Program-made: the position numbers and the translations under genes
Notes under the pieces: generated by a model
What the model was told of the DNA's origin: nothing
What the model saw: the letters and a program-made list of their open reading frames with translations, nothing else
The model's database searches: none
Shown: piece after piece, positions 1-7,390 of the stretch
Position numbering within the stretch: the stretch's first letter is position 1
Layout of the letters: each line of letters begins with the position of its first letter
Assembly (NCBI RefSeq): GCF_003332275.1
Contig: NZ_QOVA01000005.1
Location: forward strand, 271,427 to 335,426
Length of the DNA: 64,000 bases
Direction: 5' to 3'
Source: Edaphovirga cremea
GTDB taxonomy: Bacteria > Pseudomonadota > Gammaproteobacteria > Enterobacterales > Enterobacteriaceae

Positions 1-830
1 GTTGTGATTGTTTCAACCCAAGCATCGAAACCGTTATTGTCTTTACTAACATTAATATTTTTTAGATCACTAAGGTATTTTGACATTGCCAGCGGTAGGG
101 TATGGCTTTGGATTTCTTTTTGATAGTCTAGGTTAGTTATCTCAACATGAAAGACATCAATCTCATGTTTATTTATTGCGTGTCGATGTATACTGCGCCC
201 TTGGGGAAATAACATTGGCAAATGTTGTAATATTTTTTTGGTTAGAAGGAAATAAACAAAAATATTTAATGCCAGGTAAGGTTCTTTCATAAAGGAGTCG
301 TCACTAAATGGCGTATAATAGCCTTTTGATGTAACAGTCACCGTCGTTACATTTTTGTCATTTTGACCGGAACTTGGATCGGCTTGCCGTTCGACTGTAA
401 TGTGATCTGTGGTGACGATAGGTAATGAGATATGTTTCAGGAAAAACGTCACAGTATTATTGCCGGGTATCTGCTGGAAGTAAGTAAATATAAAGTCTGT
501 CAACTTAGTTAAGTCACATTCTGGCAAGTCTTTGAGCAAGAGGTTTTCGGTTTGTTTCGCGTTGATGTAGTGAAAATAGTAAAAAATCGCATCGTCATAG
601 GCGGTGAATATGATGTATAGATCAATTTTATAGCTTTTGTGCTTATTTAATTCATCTTTCAGAGATTCCAATCTCTCTATGTGTTTACCAATATCATCTG
701 CCTTTTTATCATAACTCTCTGTGCTTTTACCAAAATTTAACTGGTCGTTTTCTATATAGGTATCAAGTAAACATGATTTTATAATATCTTTCAATTTATT
801 GACCTTATTTGGATGCAGAGGCTCTCTCAT
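1..830 (-). CDS. Hypothetical protein, partial (3' end lies outside the window)
   Basis: An uninterrupted minus-strand frame runs from an ATG at 830 to the left edge, giving about 276 codons with no stop. The start is supported by an AGGAAAA ribosome-binding site just upstream. The same frame stays open to a second ATG at 878, so 16 more residues are possible, before an in-frame TGA. The N-terminus (MREPLHPNKVNKLKDI) leads into a charged, helical stretch that may form a coiled coil around residues 45-70, then a region rich in Tyr and Phe. I recognise no family. Base composition is clearly AT-rich compared with the housekeeping genes further right, as expected for acquired DNA. Its position beside recombinase and IS scraps makes it a cargo gene of the island. 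Confidence 0.75.
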   Translation of the reverse strand, partial: MREPLHPNKVNKLKDIIKSCLLDTYIENDQLNFGKSTESYDKKADDIGKHIERLESLKDELNKHKSYKIDLYIIFTAYDDAIFYYFHYINAKQTENLLLKDLPECDLTKLTDFIFTYFQQIPGNNTVTFFLKHISLPIVTTDHITVERQADPSSGQNDKNVTTVTVTSKGYYTPFSDDSFMKEPYLALNIFVYFLLTKKILQHLPMLFPQGRSIHRHAINKHEIDVFHVEITNLDYQKEIQSHTLPLAMSKYLSDLKNINVSKDNNGFDAWVETIT

Positions 831-1051
831 GAATTTTTCCTTTTTCAATGCTGTATATATCCATCGTGGTATGTGCATTTTACCTGACGGCTTGCTGATT
901 TTATCGTCGTGGCATCAAATAGCCAGCACTTCAAGTCCTTGCGTATTGTGTTCGATTGGCTTTACCCGCAGAGTGCCAACTTCTCGACTCACGCCCTGAA
1001 TATCTGCTATAATCCGTTATGTCTCAGTGGCTTGCATACCGATTAGGACAG

Positions 1052-1089
1052 GCGATCGGGGCGTGTCGGGCGCGTTACGTCCCGATCGC
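1052..1089. repeat. Inverted repeat, 9-bp perfect arms
   Basis: GCGATCGGG at 1052-1060 is matched by its exact reverse complement CCCGATCGC at 1081-1089, with a 20-bp GC-rich spacer. It lies about 180 bp upstream of the truncated recombinase and could be a recombinase or regulator site, but nothing else supports a function. Confidence 0.5.
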
Positions 1090-1223
1090 CACCCCGCATT
1101 TATTGGCTTTATCCCTCCAGTACCGGAAACTCCCAAAAAATAGCCCGTTTCGAAAATGACCGATCACCGATTTATTGTGATCGACCATCGCCGCCGATTG
1201 CGTCAAAATAATCCGATCCAGTC

Positions 1224-1264
1224 CAGATTGCAGATTGCAGATTGCAGATTGCAGATTGCAGATT
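1224..1264. repeat. Tandem repeat of the 7-bp unit CAGATTG
   Basis: Five perfect copies of CAGATTG run head to tail from 1224 to 1258, followed by a six-base partial copy. The array ends six bases before the ATG of the recombinase remnant at 1270, so any promoter or ribosome-binding site for it would have to lie within or upstream of the repeat. A 7-bp unit is prone to slippage and copy-number change. Confidence 0.85.
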
Positions 1265-1269
1265 TTAAA

Positions 1270-1866
1270 ATGTTGAGCGTTATCCCTCACGAAAACGAGC
1301 AGATTTCACGTAGCGCGATCAGCCCTCCGGTCCCGTTCTTTCATTACAGTCATGCGCTGGCATTGCGAAATATGGTGCTGGCTTCCGGCGATGCCGAATT
1401 GCCGCTCTATTTACTGGCCCCTGAAATTGCGGTGCTGCTGGCCTACTTCCCGGATCTGCGCCAACGTCTGTTCATCGAGACAATGTGGAACACTGGCGCA
1501 CGCTTAAACGAAGCGTTGGCACTGACCCCGGCCTGTTTTTATCTTGATGCGGTGACGCCGTTCGTGGTGCTCAAGACCCTGAAGCAACGCACCATTGGCA
1601 AAGGCCGTCCGAAAAATGGACAGGCACTTAAACGCATTGTGCCGCTCCTGGATGCGGATTACGTGGCACGGCTGCGGGAGTATTTTGCGACGTTCAGACC
1701 GAAGAAGCATGAGCCGCTATGGGTGAACAAAAAAGGCGAGCCGGTCAGTGATGAAACCCCTAGGGGCTGGATACGGGGAGCCGTTGAACGGGCAGAGCGT
1801 GACGGGGTAACGTTGAGCTTACCGGTCATTACCCCGAAAACCTTCAGGCACTCGTTCGCGATGCTG
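1270..1866 (+). pseudogene. Tyrosine recombinase (ResD-like integrase), 3' truncated
   Basis: The frame from the ATG at 1270 encodes a recognisable tyrosine-recombinase catalytic domain. A conserved Arg lies in the segment WNTGARLNEAL, a basic segment (KQRTIGKGRPK) follows, and the HxxR-type box is TFRHSFAML. Homology stops right after this box, so the last conserved box and the nucleophilic Tyr are missing. From about 1866 the sequence continues as transposase-derived DNA, and the frame runs on to a stop at 1962 with unrelated residues. The best family match from memory is the plasmid-type ResD/XerD-like recombinases of about 260 residues. The gene cannot encode an active recombinase and is a remnant of an earlier mobile element. 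Confidence 0.75.
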
Positions 1867-2128
1867 CTACCCAACTTAATCTCAGTGAGCGTCAGGTTCA
1901 GCGGCTCATTCTCGAACGTCATAACCTCCAGATCTCAGTTGAAACGCTGCGCAACTGGATGATCGCCGATGGCCTTTGGGTGCCGCGCTTGCGCCGCAAG
2001 CCCTGGGTTAACAGCCACGCTATCAGCGGGACTGCCTCGGTGAACTTGTCCAGATTGATGGCTCTCACCATGACTGGTTCGAAGGCCGAGCCGACAAATA
2101 CTGCCTTCTGGACTACGTTGAGATATAG
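1866..2128 (+). pseudogene. ISNCY-type transposase fragment, frameshifted
   Basis: Directly after the recombinase break, the frame starting at 1866 reads as an internal piece of an ISNCY/IS1202-like transposase (NLSERQVQRL, then SVETLRNWM, then GLWVPR). Between about 2000 and 2018 the frame shifts. The +2 frame then continues with the first catalytic-Asp region (RDCLGELVQIDGSHHDWFEG) up to a TAG at 2126-2128. Both ends of the element and the rest of the DDE domain are absent. The family call rests on the typical order of a helix-turn-helix, the LRNWM-like segment and the QIDGS..WF motif. It is a dead scrap that marks a recombination junction. Confidence 0.65.
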
Positions 2129-2242
2129 CAATCGCCAACCTACCCCCAGACCTGCCAAAATCCGCATGCCAGAAAAAAGTCTGTTTTACTACCGGGGTGA
2201 TGTCTCTCGTGCTGATGTAGTGGTATGGGTTATCATACTAAA

Positions 2243-2278
2243 GTTCGGGTGTCACAGAACCCCGAACCGCTTCGCGGT
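2243..2278. repeat. Overlapping short hairpins upstream of the TIR cassette
   Basis: GTTCGGG at 2243-2249 pairs with CCCGAAC at 2261-2267. The second arm overlaps a compact hairpin ACCGC-TTC-GCGGT at 2266-2278, so the two structures exclude each other. They lie 35 bp upstream of the 62-aa gene. There is no T-tract, so a simple terminator is unlikely; a leader structure or IS-end debris are the alternatives. Confidence 0.35.
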
Positions 2279-2312
2279 GCTATCAGGCAATAGTGATTAC
2301 AAAGGAGAGTTT

Positions 2313-2501
2313 ATGTCACAAGATGCAGAATGGAATGCTTTCTACGCTTATTGGGCAGGAAAAGCTGCATTATTCTTGTTCATCCCTACAGTGGTCCTTT
2401 GTTTATTAGCTAAAAATGACGTTTTAGAATGGTCACTGGTTTTCAAATCAGCACTGCTTACGGTAATTGCAATGTTAATCCGATATTTTCTTTCAAGATA
2501 A
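2313..2501 (+). CDS. Small two-helix membrane protein of the TIR cassette
   Basis: A 62-aa protein starts at the ATG at 2313, chosen because an AAAGGAG ribosome-binding site sits six bases upstream. The upstream extension of this frame is transposase debris. The sequence shows two hydrophobic segments, roughly residues 17-32 (ALFLFIPTVVLCLLA) and 42-60 (SLVFKSALLTVIAMLIRYF), separated by a short charged loop, and ends in SR. No family is recognised. The gene ends 31 bp before the TIR-domain gene on the same strand, which suggests a shared transcript. By analogy with small membrane proteins in defence cassettes it could be a membrane effector or anchor, but this is inference. Confidence 0.7.
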   Translation: MSQDAEWNAFYAYWAGKAALFLFIPTVVLCLLAKNDVLEWSLVFKSALLTVIAMLIRYFLSR

Positions 2502-2532
2502 ATGATGGTTTTTTAAGTAAAAGGATCGACGG

Positions 2533-3639
2533 ATGTCAATCACACAACAGCTTCAACAAATAGCAGACCAGCTCCCGGACTATTCAAAAAAAGACTTTAG
2601 TGAGCTTGAAAAAATAGTCAACGTTGCGGATGAAATCGGTAAAGCCTGGTCAGGTTCTTGGCTAGGTTACCAGTCGCGTGTTTATTATGCTAATTTTGCA
2701 TCTCCTCCTCCCGGAGCAAATTTTAGTATGCAGTTTGGACTCAGGGATATGTATACAATGGGTTCGAAAGGCGACTGGAGGGAATATAAATTTGAAGGTG
2801 TTACAGGCCTTATATATAAGGAGTCTGGTGACATAGATTTGGACGTCTATAAAAAACAAGCTGATAATGCTGCTGAAATATTCGAATCATCTAAAGGAAA
2901 TGTGTTATCTGCAATATACGCCAATAAATCCAAGCTCCAATCTGATGACAAATTTCTTGATGATTTAATTTCAAAGATTGAAGGCATGAAAATCTATCGT
3001 GAGTCGGACTATGTAAAAGTTCAGATGCCAAGCGGGAAATTCCTGAGTTCAGACATGGATGCTATGTCACAGGGATTAAAAACTCCTCCTCACATAGCTG
3101 TAATCGCAAAGGTAGCTGCTTTAAGAGAGTCATTTAATAGATGCATGGAGCTGAAAAAGGAAATAATAAAATTAAGTAGCCATATCAGTAATATAGAATC
3201 AAGAGAGGTAAGGGATGACCGAATCGGCACAAATATATTCATTGGTCATGGCCGCTCTCACTTATGGCGAGAGTTGAAGGATTTCGTTAAAGATAAATTA
3301 CGTCTTCCATATGACGAATTTAATCGAGTACCTGTTGCCGGAACAACTAACATAGCCCGGTTAGCTCAAATGCTTGATCAGTCATGCTTCGCATTTTTAA
3401 TCATGACGGCAGAAGATGAGTTAAATGATGGCAGTATGCAGGCAAGAATGAATGTAATTCACGAGGTGGGATTATTTCAAGGCCGCCTTGGTTTTGAAAG
3501 AGCTATAGTCCTCTTAGAAGAAGGTTGTCAAGAATTTACAAACATTAATGGATTAGGCCAAATAAGATTTCCCAAAGGGAATATATCTGCAATATTTGAA
3601 CAAGTAAGAGAAGTGCTGGAAAGAGAAGAGATTATTTAA
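2533..3639 (+). CDS. TIR-like domain nucleotide-binding protein, candidate defence effector
   Basis: The protein has 368 residues. The C-terminal part, about residues 231-365, matches the TIR-like fold of CAP12/Pycsar-type effectors and predicted nucleotide-binding proteins (PF10137). Visible elements are the first strand FIGHGR (236-241), the strand FAFLIMTAEDE (286-296), the conserved segment NVIHEVGLFQGRLG with the presumed catalytic Glu at 311, and VLLEEG followed by LGQIRFPKGNI near the end. Family members typically degrade NAD+ when triggered. The N-terminal 230 residues match nothing I know and contain aromatic-rich and helical stretches; they probably sense the trigger. No cyclase (CD-NTase) gene is adjacent. 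Low GC, IS debris on both sides and the flanking small genes indicate horizontal transfer. Confidence 0.8.
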   Translation: MSITQQLQQIADQLPDYSKKDFSELEKIVNVADEIGKAWSGSWLGYQSRVYYANFASPPPGANFSMQFGLRDMYTMGSKGDWREYKFEGVTGLIYKESGDIDLDVYKKQADNAAEIFESSKGNVLSAIYANKSKLQSDDKFLDDLISKIEGMKIYRESDYVKVQMPSGKFLSSDMDAMSQGLKTPPHIAVIAKVAALRESFNRCMELKKEIIKLSSHISNIESREVRDDRIGTNIFIGHGRSHLWRELKDFVKDKLRLPYDEFNRVPVAGTTNIARLAQMLDQSCFAFLIMTAEDELNDGSMQARMNVIHEVGLFQGRLGFERAIVLLEEGCQEFTNINGLGQIRFPKGNISAIFEQVREVLEREEII

Positions 3640-3658
3640 AAATTAGAGGGGTTTTAGT

Positions 3659-3955
3659 ATGTTGACTTTAAGTACAGATGTAATACCTGAAATTTATAGA
3701 ATTACTAACGTTCATGGTTTTATTGAGTATACACATAGAATTGAAATTTCAAATAAAGGGCTAATTAGAAATTTCACGGAAAGAAATAGGAATGAACATC
3801 AAGAAGCCTATGAGGCTTTTGTCAGGAGTGCTGGAAATCAAGGGAATGTGATTTACGGTGTAAAGATTTCGACATCAACTGCTCAATTCAAAGAAGGAAT
3901 TTACCTTTATATAACTTATTATGGAACATTAGCGACCATAGAGGAAAGAATTTGA
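3659..3955 (+). CDS. Hypothetical 98-aa protein following the TIR gene
   Basis: The gene starts at the ATG at 3659, preceded by a GAGGGG ribosome-binding site and 19 bp after the TIR gene stop. The product is soluble, with alternating charged and beta-prone segments (EIYRITNVHGFIEYTHRIE, later IYLYITYYGTLA). It has no signal peptide, membrane segment or motif that I recognise. Spacing and orientation suggest co-transcription with the two genes upstream, and the strong hairpin at 3972-4033 would end that transcript. It could be a regulator, an antitoxin-like partner or simply a passenger. It shares the AT-rich composition of the cassette. Confidence 0.6.
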   Translation: MLTLSTDVIPEIYRITNVHGFIEYTHRIEISNKGLIRNFTERNRNEHQEAYEAFVRSAGNQGNVIYGVKISTSTAQFKEGIYLYITYYGTLATIEERI

Positions 3956-3971
3956 GTTGGTTCGTACAATG

Positions 3972-4033
3972 ACGTTATGTAAAAGAGCCACCTACGGGAT
4001 CTGATTCTCGCAGGCGGCTTTTCTACATAACGT
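3972..4033 (+). terminator. Long hairpin and terminator ending the TIR cassette
   Basis: The inner stem starts at AGCC (3986-3989), ends at GGCT (4016-4019) and is followed by TTTT. It is extended outwards by ACGTTATGTA at 3972-3981 against TACATAACGT at 4024-4033, giving a nearly continuous palindrome of 62 bp. It begins 17 bp after the stop of the 98-aa gene. A T-rich run lies on the plus strand, and AAAA on the other side could serve the minus strand. Confidence 0.65.
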
Positions 4034-4228
4034 GTGGCACATTTAGCGCCCTTCAGGATCAACGTTGCTGTTAATAACACCCCGAACGCCCCAAAACGAC
4101 CAATTATCTTACTGAGAATCGCCGCTCTGATGTTGCTAATTTATTAATAAAGTCAGGTGTGCTGTTTCACTTCAAAAACCAACTCAAAGACCAATTTTGA
4201 ACACTTTTCTCTAAACCTAGAGATAATC

Positions 4229-4879
4229 GGTTCTGTCGCATTAAGGAGTTGTCAGGTAACATGCTGTTTTTTATGTTGCCTGCCCATGTCTCTGCTCCGA
4301 AACGCCTTCAGTCGCCTGCATCACCCCGTCGATGTTATCGCGCAATGTGTTCACTCGTATCTGGCTTACTCACTGAGTTTACGGAACCTGGAAGAGATGA
4401 TGGCAGAGCGCGGTATTGTCGTTGACCATTCTACGCTGCACCGTTGGGTTATCCGCCTGGTGCTCTTGCTGGATAAGGTCTTTCGCCGACATAAACGCGC
4501 AGTGGGCCGTCGGTGGCGCATGGATGAAACCACCATCAAAATCAAGGGACAGTGGAAATATCTGTATCGCGCGGTGGATACTGCAGGTCAAACCATCGAC
4601 TTCCTGCTGACCGCCAAACGGGATACCACAGCCACATTGCGCTTCTTTTGCAAGGCCATTCGTCATCACGGTGAACCCGAGGTGGTGACTATTGATAAAA
4701 GCGGGGCCAATACCGCTGCCATCACCGAAATCAACAAACCGAAAAGTGAAAAGGAGGCTATCACCGTCAGGCAAAGCAAGTACCTGAATAACCTGATTGA
4801 GCAGGACCACCGGAATATCAAACGGCGAACACGACCCATGCTCATCAAATTGCACACCGAGGGCGGAGGTTTGTTGTAA
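4229..4879 (+). mobile_element. IS6-family insertion sequence remnant
   Basis: A possible left terminal repeat (GGTTCTGTCGCATTA at 4229-4243) precedes an IS6-type transposase gene by about 40 bp, the usual layout of this family. No matching right end is found, because the transposase is cut off before its C-terminus. The element is therefore 3' truncated and probably immobile. Confidence 0.7.
4286..4879 (+). pseudogene. IS6-family transposase, C-terminally truncated
   Basis: The natural start is the ATG at 4286 (MSLLRNAFSRLHHPVDVI); the open frame extends further upstream only through the IS end. The helix-turn-helix region LRNLEEMMAERGIVVDHST and the DDE triad are present: D in WRMDET, D in VTIDKS, E in NNLIEQDHRNIKRR. 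After RTRPML the sequence leaves the family. The normal C-terminal helix segment (about 40 residues) is replaced by IKLHTEGGGLL and a stop. One conserved position is altered (DETT instead of the usual DETY). Full-length members have about 230-240 residues and this one has 197. Loss of activity is likely but not proven. Confidence 0.8.
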
Positions 4880-4967
4880 CTGCAACGCTTGGGGCATTGT
4901 GACAATTTGACCTTGAAGGATAAACCCTAGCGAACACCGGTGCTCACAATTTATAAACGATGATATT

Positions 4968-5144
4968 TCACTTTATCGAAGGTGTCGGAATGGGGGTTTC
5001 TGCTAGATAGCAGTAGATCAAATCCATTTCTCTTTGAGTAAGCGTATCGGTCTCATGAAATGCTCGCCAATCCTCACCGTCCCAATGAACATTATCCCAT
5101 AGATCTTTGTCATCTTTCGCCCAGTAGTAGCCTTTCTTTCTCAT
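4968..5144 (-). CDS. Small hypothetical protein, 58 aa
   Basis: On the minus strand an ATG at 5144 opens a 58-codon frame ending in TGA at 4968-4970, with an AGGGA ribosome-binding site six bases upstream. The product is rich in Trp, Tyr and acidic residues (MRKKGYYWAKDDKDLWDNVH, then WDGEDWRAFHETDTLTQ) and ends in ETPIPTPSIK. The composition looks like a genuine small acidic protein rather than random sequence. No family is recognised. It is oriented opposite to the truncated IS6 transposase and divergent from the 198-aa gene to the right. Acidic small proteins next to mobile elements include anti-restriction and antitoxin proteins, but nothing here decides the function. Confidence 0.5.
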   Translation of the reverse strand: MRKKGYYWAKDDKDLWDNVHWDGEDWRAFHETDTLTQREMDLIYCYLAETPIPTPSIK

Positions 5145-5301
5145 TTTTGATCCCTGCCGCTATAAAATTAGACTCCTTAGGTATAGATGATAAACCGATA
5201 GATCTCTATGAGAGAAAATTCTCATTTGCCTACTGCGGAGTTCGCATCGCTTGGACAATACAGAACATAAAATTTAAAAGACCAAGAACTCCGCTTTTTC
5301 A

Positions 5302-5898
5302 ATGGCGAGGCCCATAGAAACGGTTTTACCTGACTTGAGTGGTAAGATCCGCTTTAAGATTAGACTGTTAGTACTTTTCAAAATGAATCCACTTACTTTC
5401 CTGAGTTGTGTGCAATTCGGCAGCACCTCTCCTTACGCGCAGAGAAATTCAAGTATCGGTCGAGCGCTTGCACGTAATCCTTCGTTTGCAGCTCGAATAG
5501 AGGCGACAAAGCGTATTGAGCTATGCCCAGACGGAACAGAAAAAATTATCTGGCAGTCTGAGATAGAACGCATTCACCGCATCGTTCTAAAAAATGCCAG
5601 AGGTCATGCTTTTCACGAGTACGGTGAACCGATGCAGGATGATCCTGAACAGATATGGGCAATGCCATTAGTGCTGCTGAATCCGGAACAGCGCCAATAT
5701 TTCGAGGATGTCAATTCATCGATATGGCCCGAGGTCGGTAGTAGAATGATGGCGCGGATCGCTACTGGCCTTGATCTGGTTAACGGATGGATTAGCATAC
5801 AAGATGGAATTTATCGCTATTCTGTATTTCAGGAGAAAGGACTAGTTGTCCGTTCAGTAATCCACAACTACCTTGCGACTGAGGTCATCTGGAGCTGA
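5302..5898 (+). CDS. Hypothetical protein of 198 aa, possibly an N-terminally decayed remnant
   Basis: The frame is open from 5302 to 5898. The first 45 residues look unlike the rest. From about residue 50 (NSSIGRALARNPSFAARIEA) the sequence becomes well structured, with the segment IHRIVLKNARGHAFHEYGEP and a C-terminal part SRMMARIATGLDLVNGWISI followed by YRYSV and a final YLATEVIWS. That C-terminal part resembles a group of uncharacterised proteins that normally carry a Cys-rich, HNH-like N-terminal half. If so, the gene here has lost its N-terminus. No good ribosome-binding site supports the ATG at 5302. It may be a real short gene or a fragment; the function is unknown. Confidence 0.45.
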   Translation: MARPIETVLPDLSGKIRFKIRLLVLFKMNPLTFLSCVQFGSTSPYAQRNSSIGRALARNPSFAARIEATKRIELCPDGTEKIIWQSEIERIHRIVLKNARGHAFHEYGEPMQDDPEQIWAMPLVLLNPEQRQYFEDVNSSIWPEVGSRMMARIATGLDLVNGWISIQDGIYRYSVFQEKGLVVRSVIHNYLATEVIWS

Positions 5899-6240
5899 GC
5901 AGCTCCATCAGACGACAACATGCGTCAGTAATTCAAACCTAGGCTCCTATACATCCTTACTGGGTAAGTCGCTTGGAATAGAGCAAAACGTGAGGGTTAA
6001 TTTGCATAAAAATCGACCTAGGTACGCAGATGGGTACATGTATTGCCGAACCCTTATGAACACTAGTTAAAGCATAATCCAGATCAATACGGGTAATATC
6101 TCAGCCAGACGGACATCCGCAGGCACCCCGAGTCAACGGCCTTCATTATTGGAGCGGACATCGCGCAGGTCAAGGCTCAATTTTCTGCCTGTCGTCTATG
6201 ATTAGAGGAGTAGAAAAAATGTACCGCCAAGGCTGTTATC
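5899..6240. other. Intergenic stretch without recognisable content
   Basis: About 340 bp between the 198-aa gene and the sensory pseudogene. No ORF, repeat or RNA gene is convincing. An AGAGGAG sequence near 6203-6209 precedes a short ATG frame at 6219 that stops quickly, and is more likely part of the decayed leader of the pseudogene. Confidence 0.4.
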
Positions 6241-7376
6241 ATGAAAAGCCATCTGATAAAACTCAAAAACCGCTATCCCCTGCATACCCAGATTGCTGCC
6301 CTTTTTACTTTGTTGATTATCTCGATCGGTAGCATCATTATTTATTTCAATCACAGCCAACTGACCAGACTGAGCGAGATCAGTACCAACTAACAATATC
6401 AAAAAACAGCCGAGGCCATTGCTGCAGAGCTTAATGCGGTCACCAGAACCATGATGATGTCGGTTAATATTCTTGTCGGTATGCCAATCACGGAAGCGTC
6501 AGACGTTGAGCAAAGAATGGCTTATGTGGGTAAGCTCATCGTAATATTGCGGCAGAATGACTACGCCAGTTCAGTTTATGTCGCTTATTCCAATGGGGAT
6601 TTCTTTATTCTGCGACGCTTGACGACGGTTAATCGCACTTTATTTGAAGCACCCGAGAATGCGCAGTGGCTGGTGCAAAGCATCCGTTTTTTAGACACTG
6701 CGCCAGAAACCCGGGTTATTTTTCTTGATGGCGCGCAACAGGTTATTGCTGAAAGAAATCCGAGCTACGATAACTATGATCCCCGCACACGTAGCTGGTT
6801 TATTCTGAGTAGTCTGTTTAATGCTTAAGAACAAAACTGGTTCGGTTCTGTTGTGGGCATCAATGACCATGTCAATCAATACAGCCTGGTGATTGCCACA
6901 CCCGCCGCCTATCTTACTGCTGTCGCCATTTACACCCACGGCTATCCGCTGGAATGAGCAAAATATTCCCCTATCAGATATATCCTCACTGCCCGCAGAT
7001 CAAAATGACCCCAGCCATTTTTGGCAGATACTGAAAGGCAACACGGTTGCAGGAGTATTTGATAAAAACAATATCCCGACCCAACTGCATGACTTATTTC
7101 AATCTGATCTTCCGCTGCATTATGTCGCCGTCCCCATGCAGACCTATGATAATCAGCTTCTGGGTTTCTTGTTATTACTCCACCCTTACGAACAAAGTGC
7201 CGAGCCCGAGGGTGAAAAAATACAGTTGATTAAGGCATTGGTCGGTACGTTGTCTGTTGCCATAGAAACCCAATATCTGCTGCAAGAACAGAAGAACCTG
7301 ATGAACTCTTTCATCAAACTGATTGCTGGCGCGATAGATCGCCTTATAGACCCGGTAAAATGTTATCAGAGGCGCT
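6241..7376 (+). pseudogene. Decayed membrane sensor, probably a Cache/HD-GYP protein
   Basis: From the ATG at 6241 the frame encodes a basic N-terminus and one membrane helix (LFTLLIISIGSIIIYF, residues 22-37), then an extracytoplasmic sensor domain (YVAYSNGDFFILRRL, later NYDPRTRSWF). A stop interrupts the frame at 6391-6393 and another at 6826-6828, and the reading continues in the same frame to about 6940. A frameshift then moves it to the next frame (6893-7378). That frame carries a second sensory stretch and a helical linker (FIKLIAGAID) that in relatives leads into an HD-GYP phosphodiesterase domain. Here it breaks off after AGAID into RLIDPVKCYQRR. Two stops, one frameshift and the missing catalytic domain make it clearly non-functional. 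Confidence 0.75.
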
Positions 7377-7390
7377 GAATATCAGTCCCA

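Larger units (their letters stand above)
831..1269. other. Gene-poor island DNA upstream of the recombinase remnant
   Basis: No convincing gene is seen on either strand. A short stretch open on the minus strand at about 940-1017 (ending LEVLAI and a stop) could be the tail of a decayed gene. The stretch contains the inverted repeat at 1052-1089 and the 7-bp tandem repeat at 1224-1264. Confidence 0.4.

Noticed and set aside
940..1017. Minus-strand segment ending LEVLAI that is in frame with the left-edge gene
   Set aside because: Too short and bounded by stops; the TGA between it and the 878/830 starts excludes one gene, and no family could be assigned.
3972..4033. Integron attC site
   Set aside because: Imperfect palindrome next to a small-gene cassette, but the arms end in GTTATGT/ACATAAC in the reverse order of the attC core sites, and no integron integrase is present.
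5060..5317. 85-aa plus-strand frame
   Set aside because: It overlaps the better supported 58-aa minus-strand gene, lacks a ribosome-binding site and has random-looking composition.
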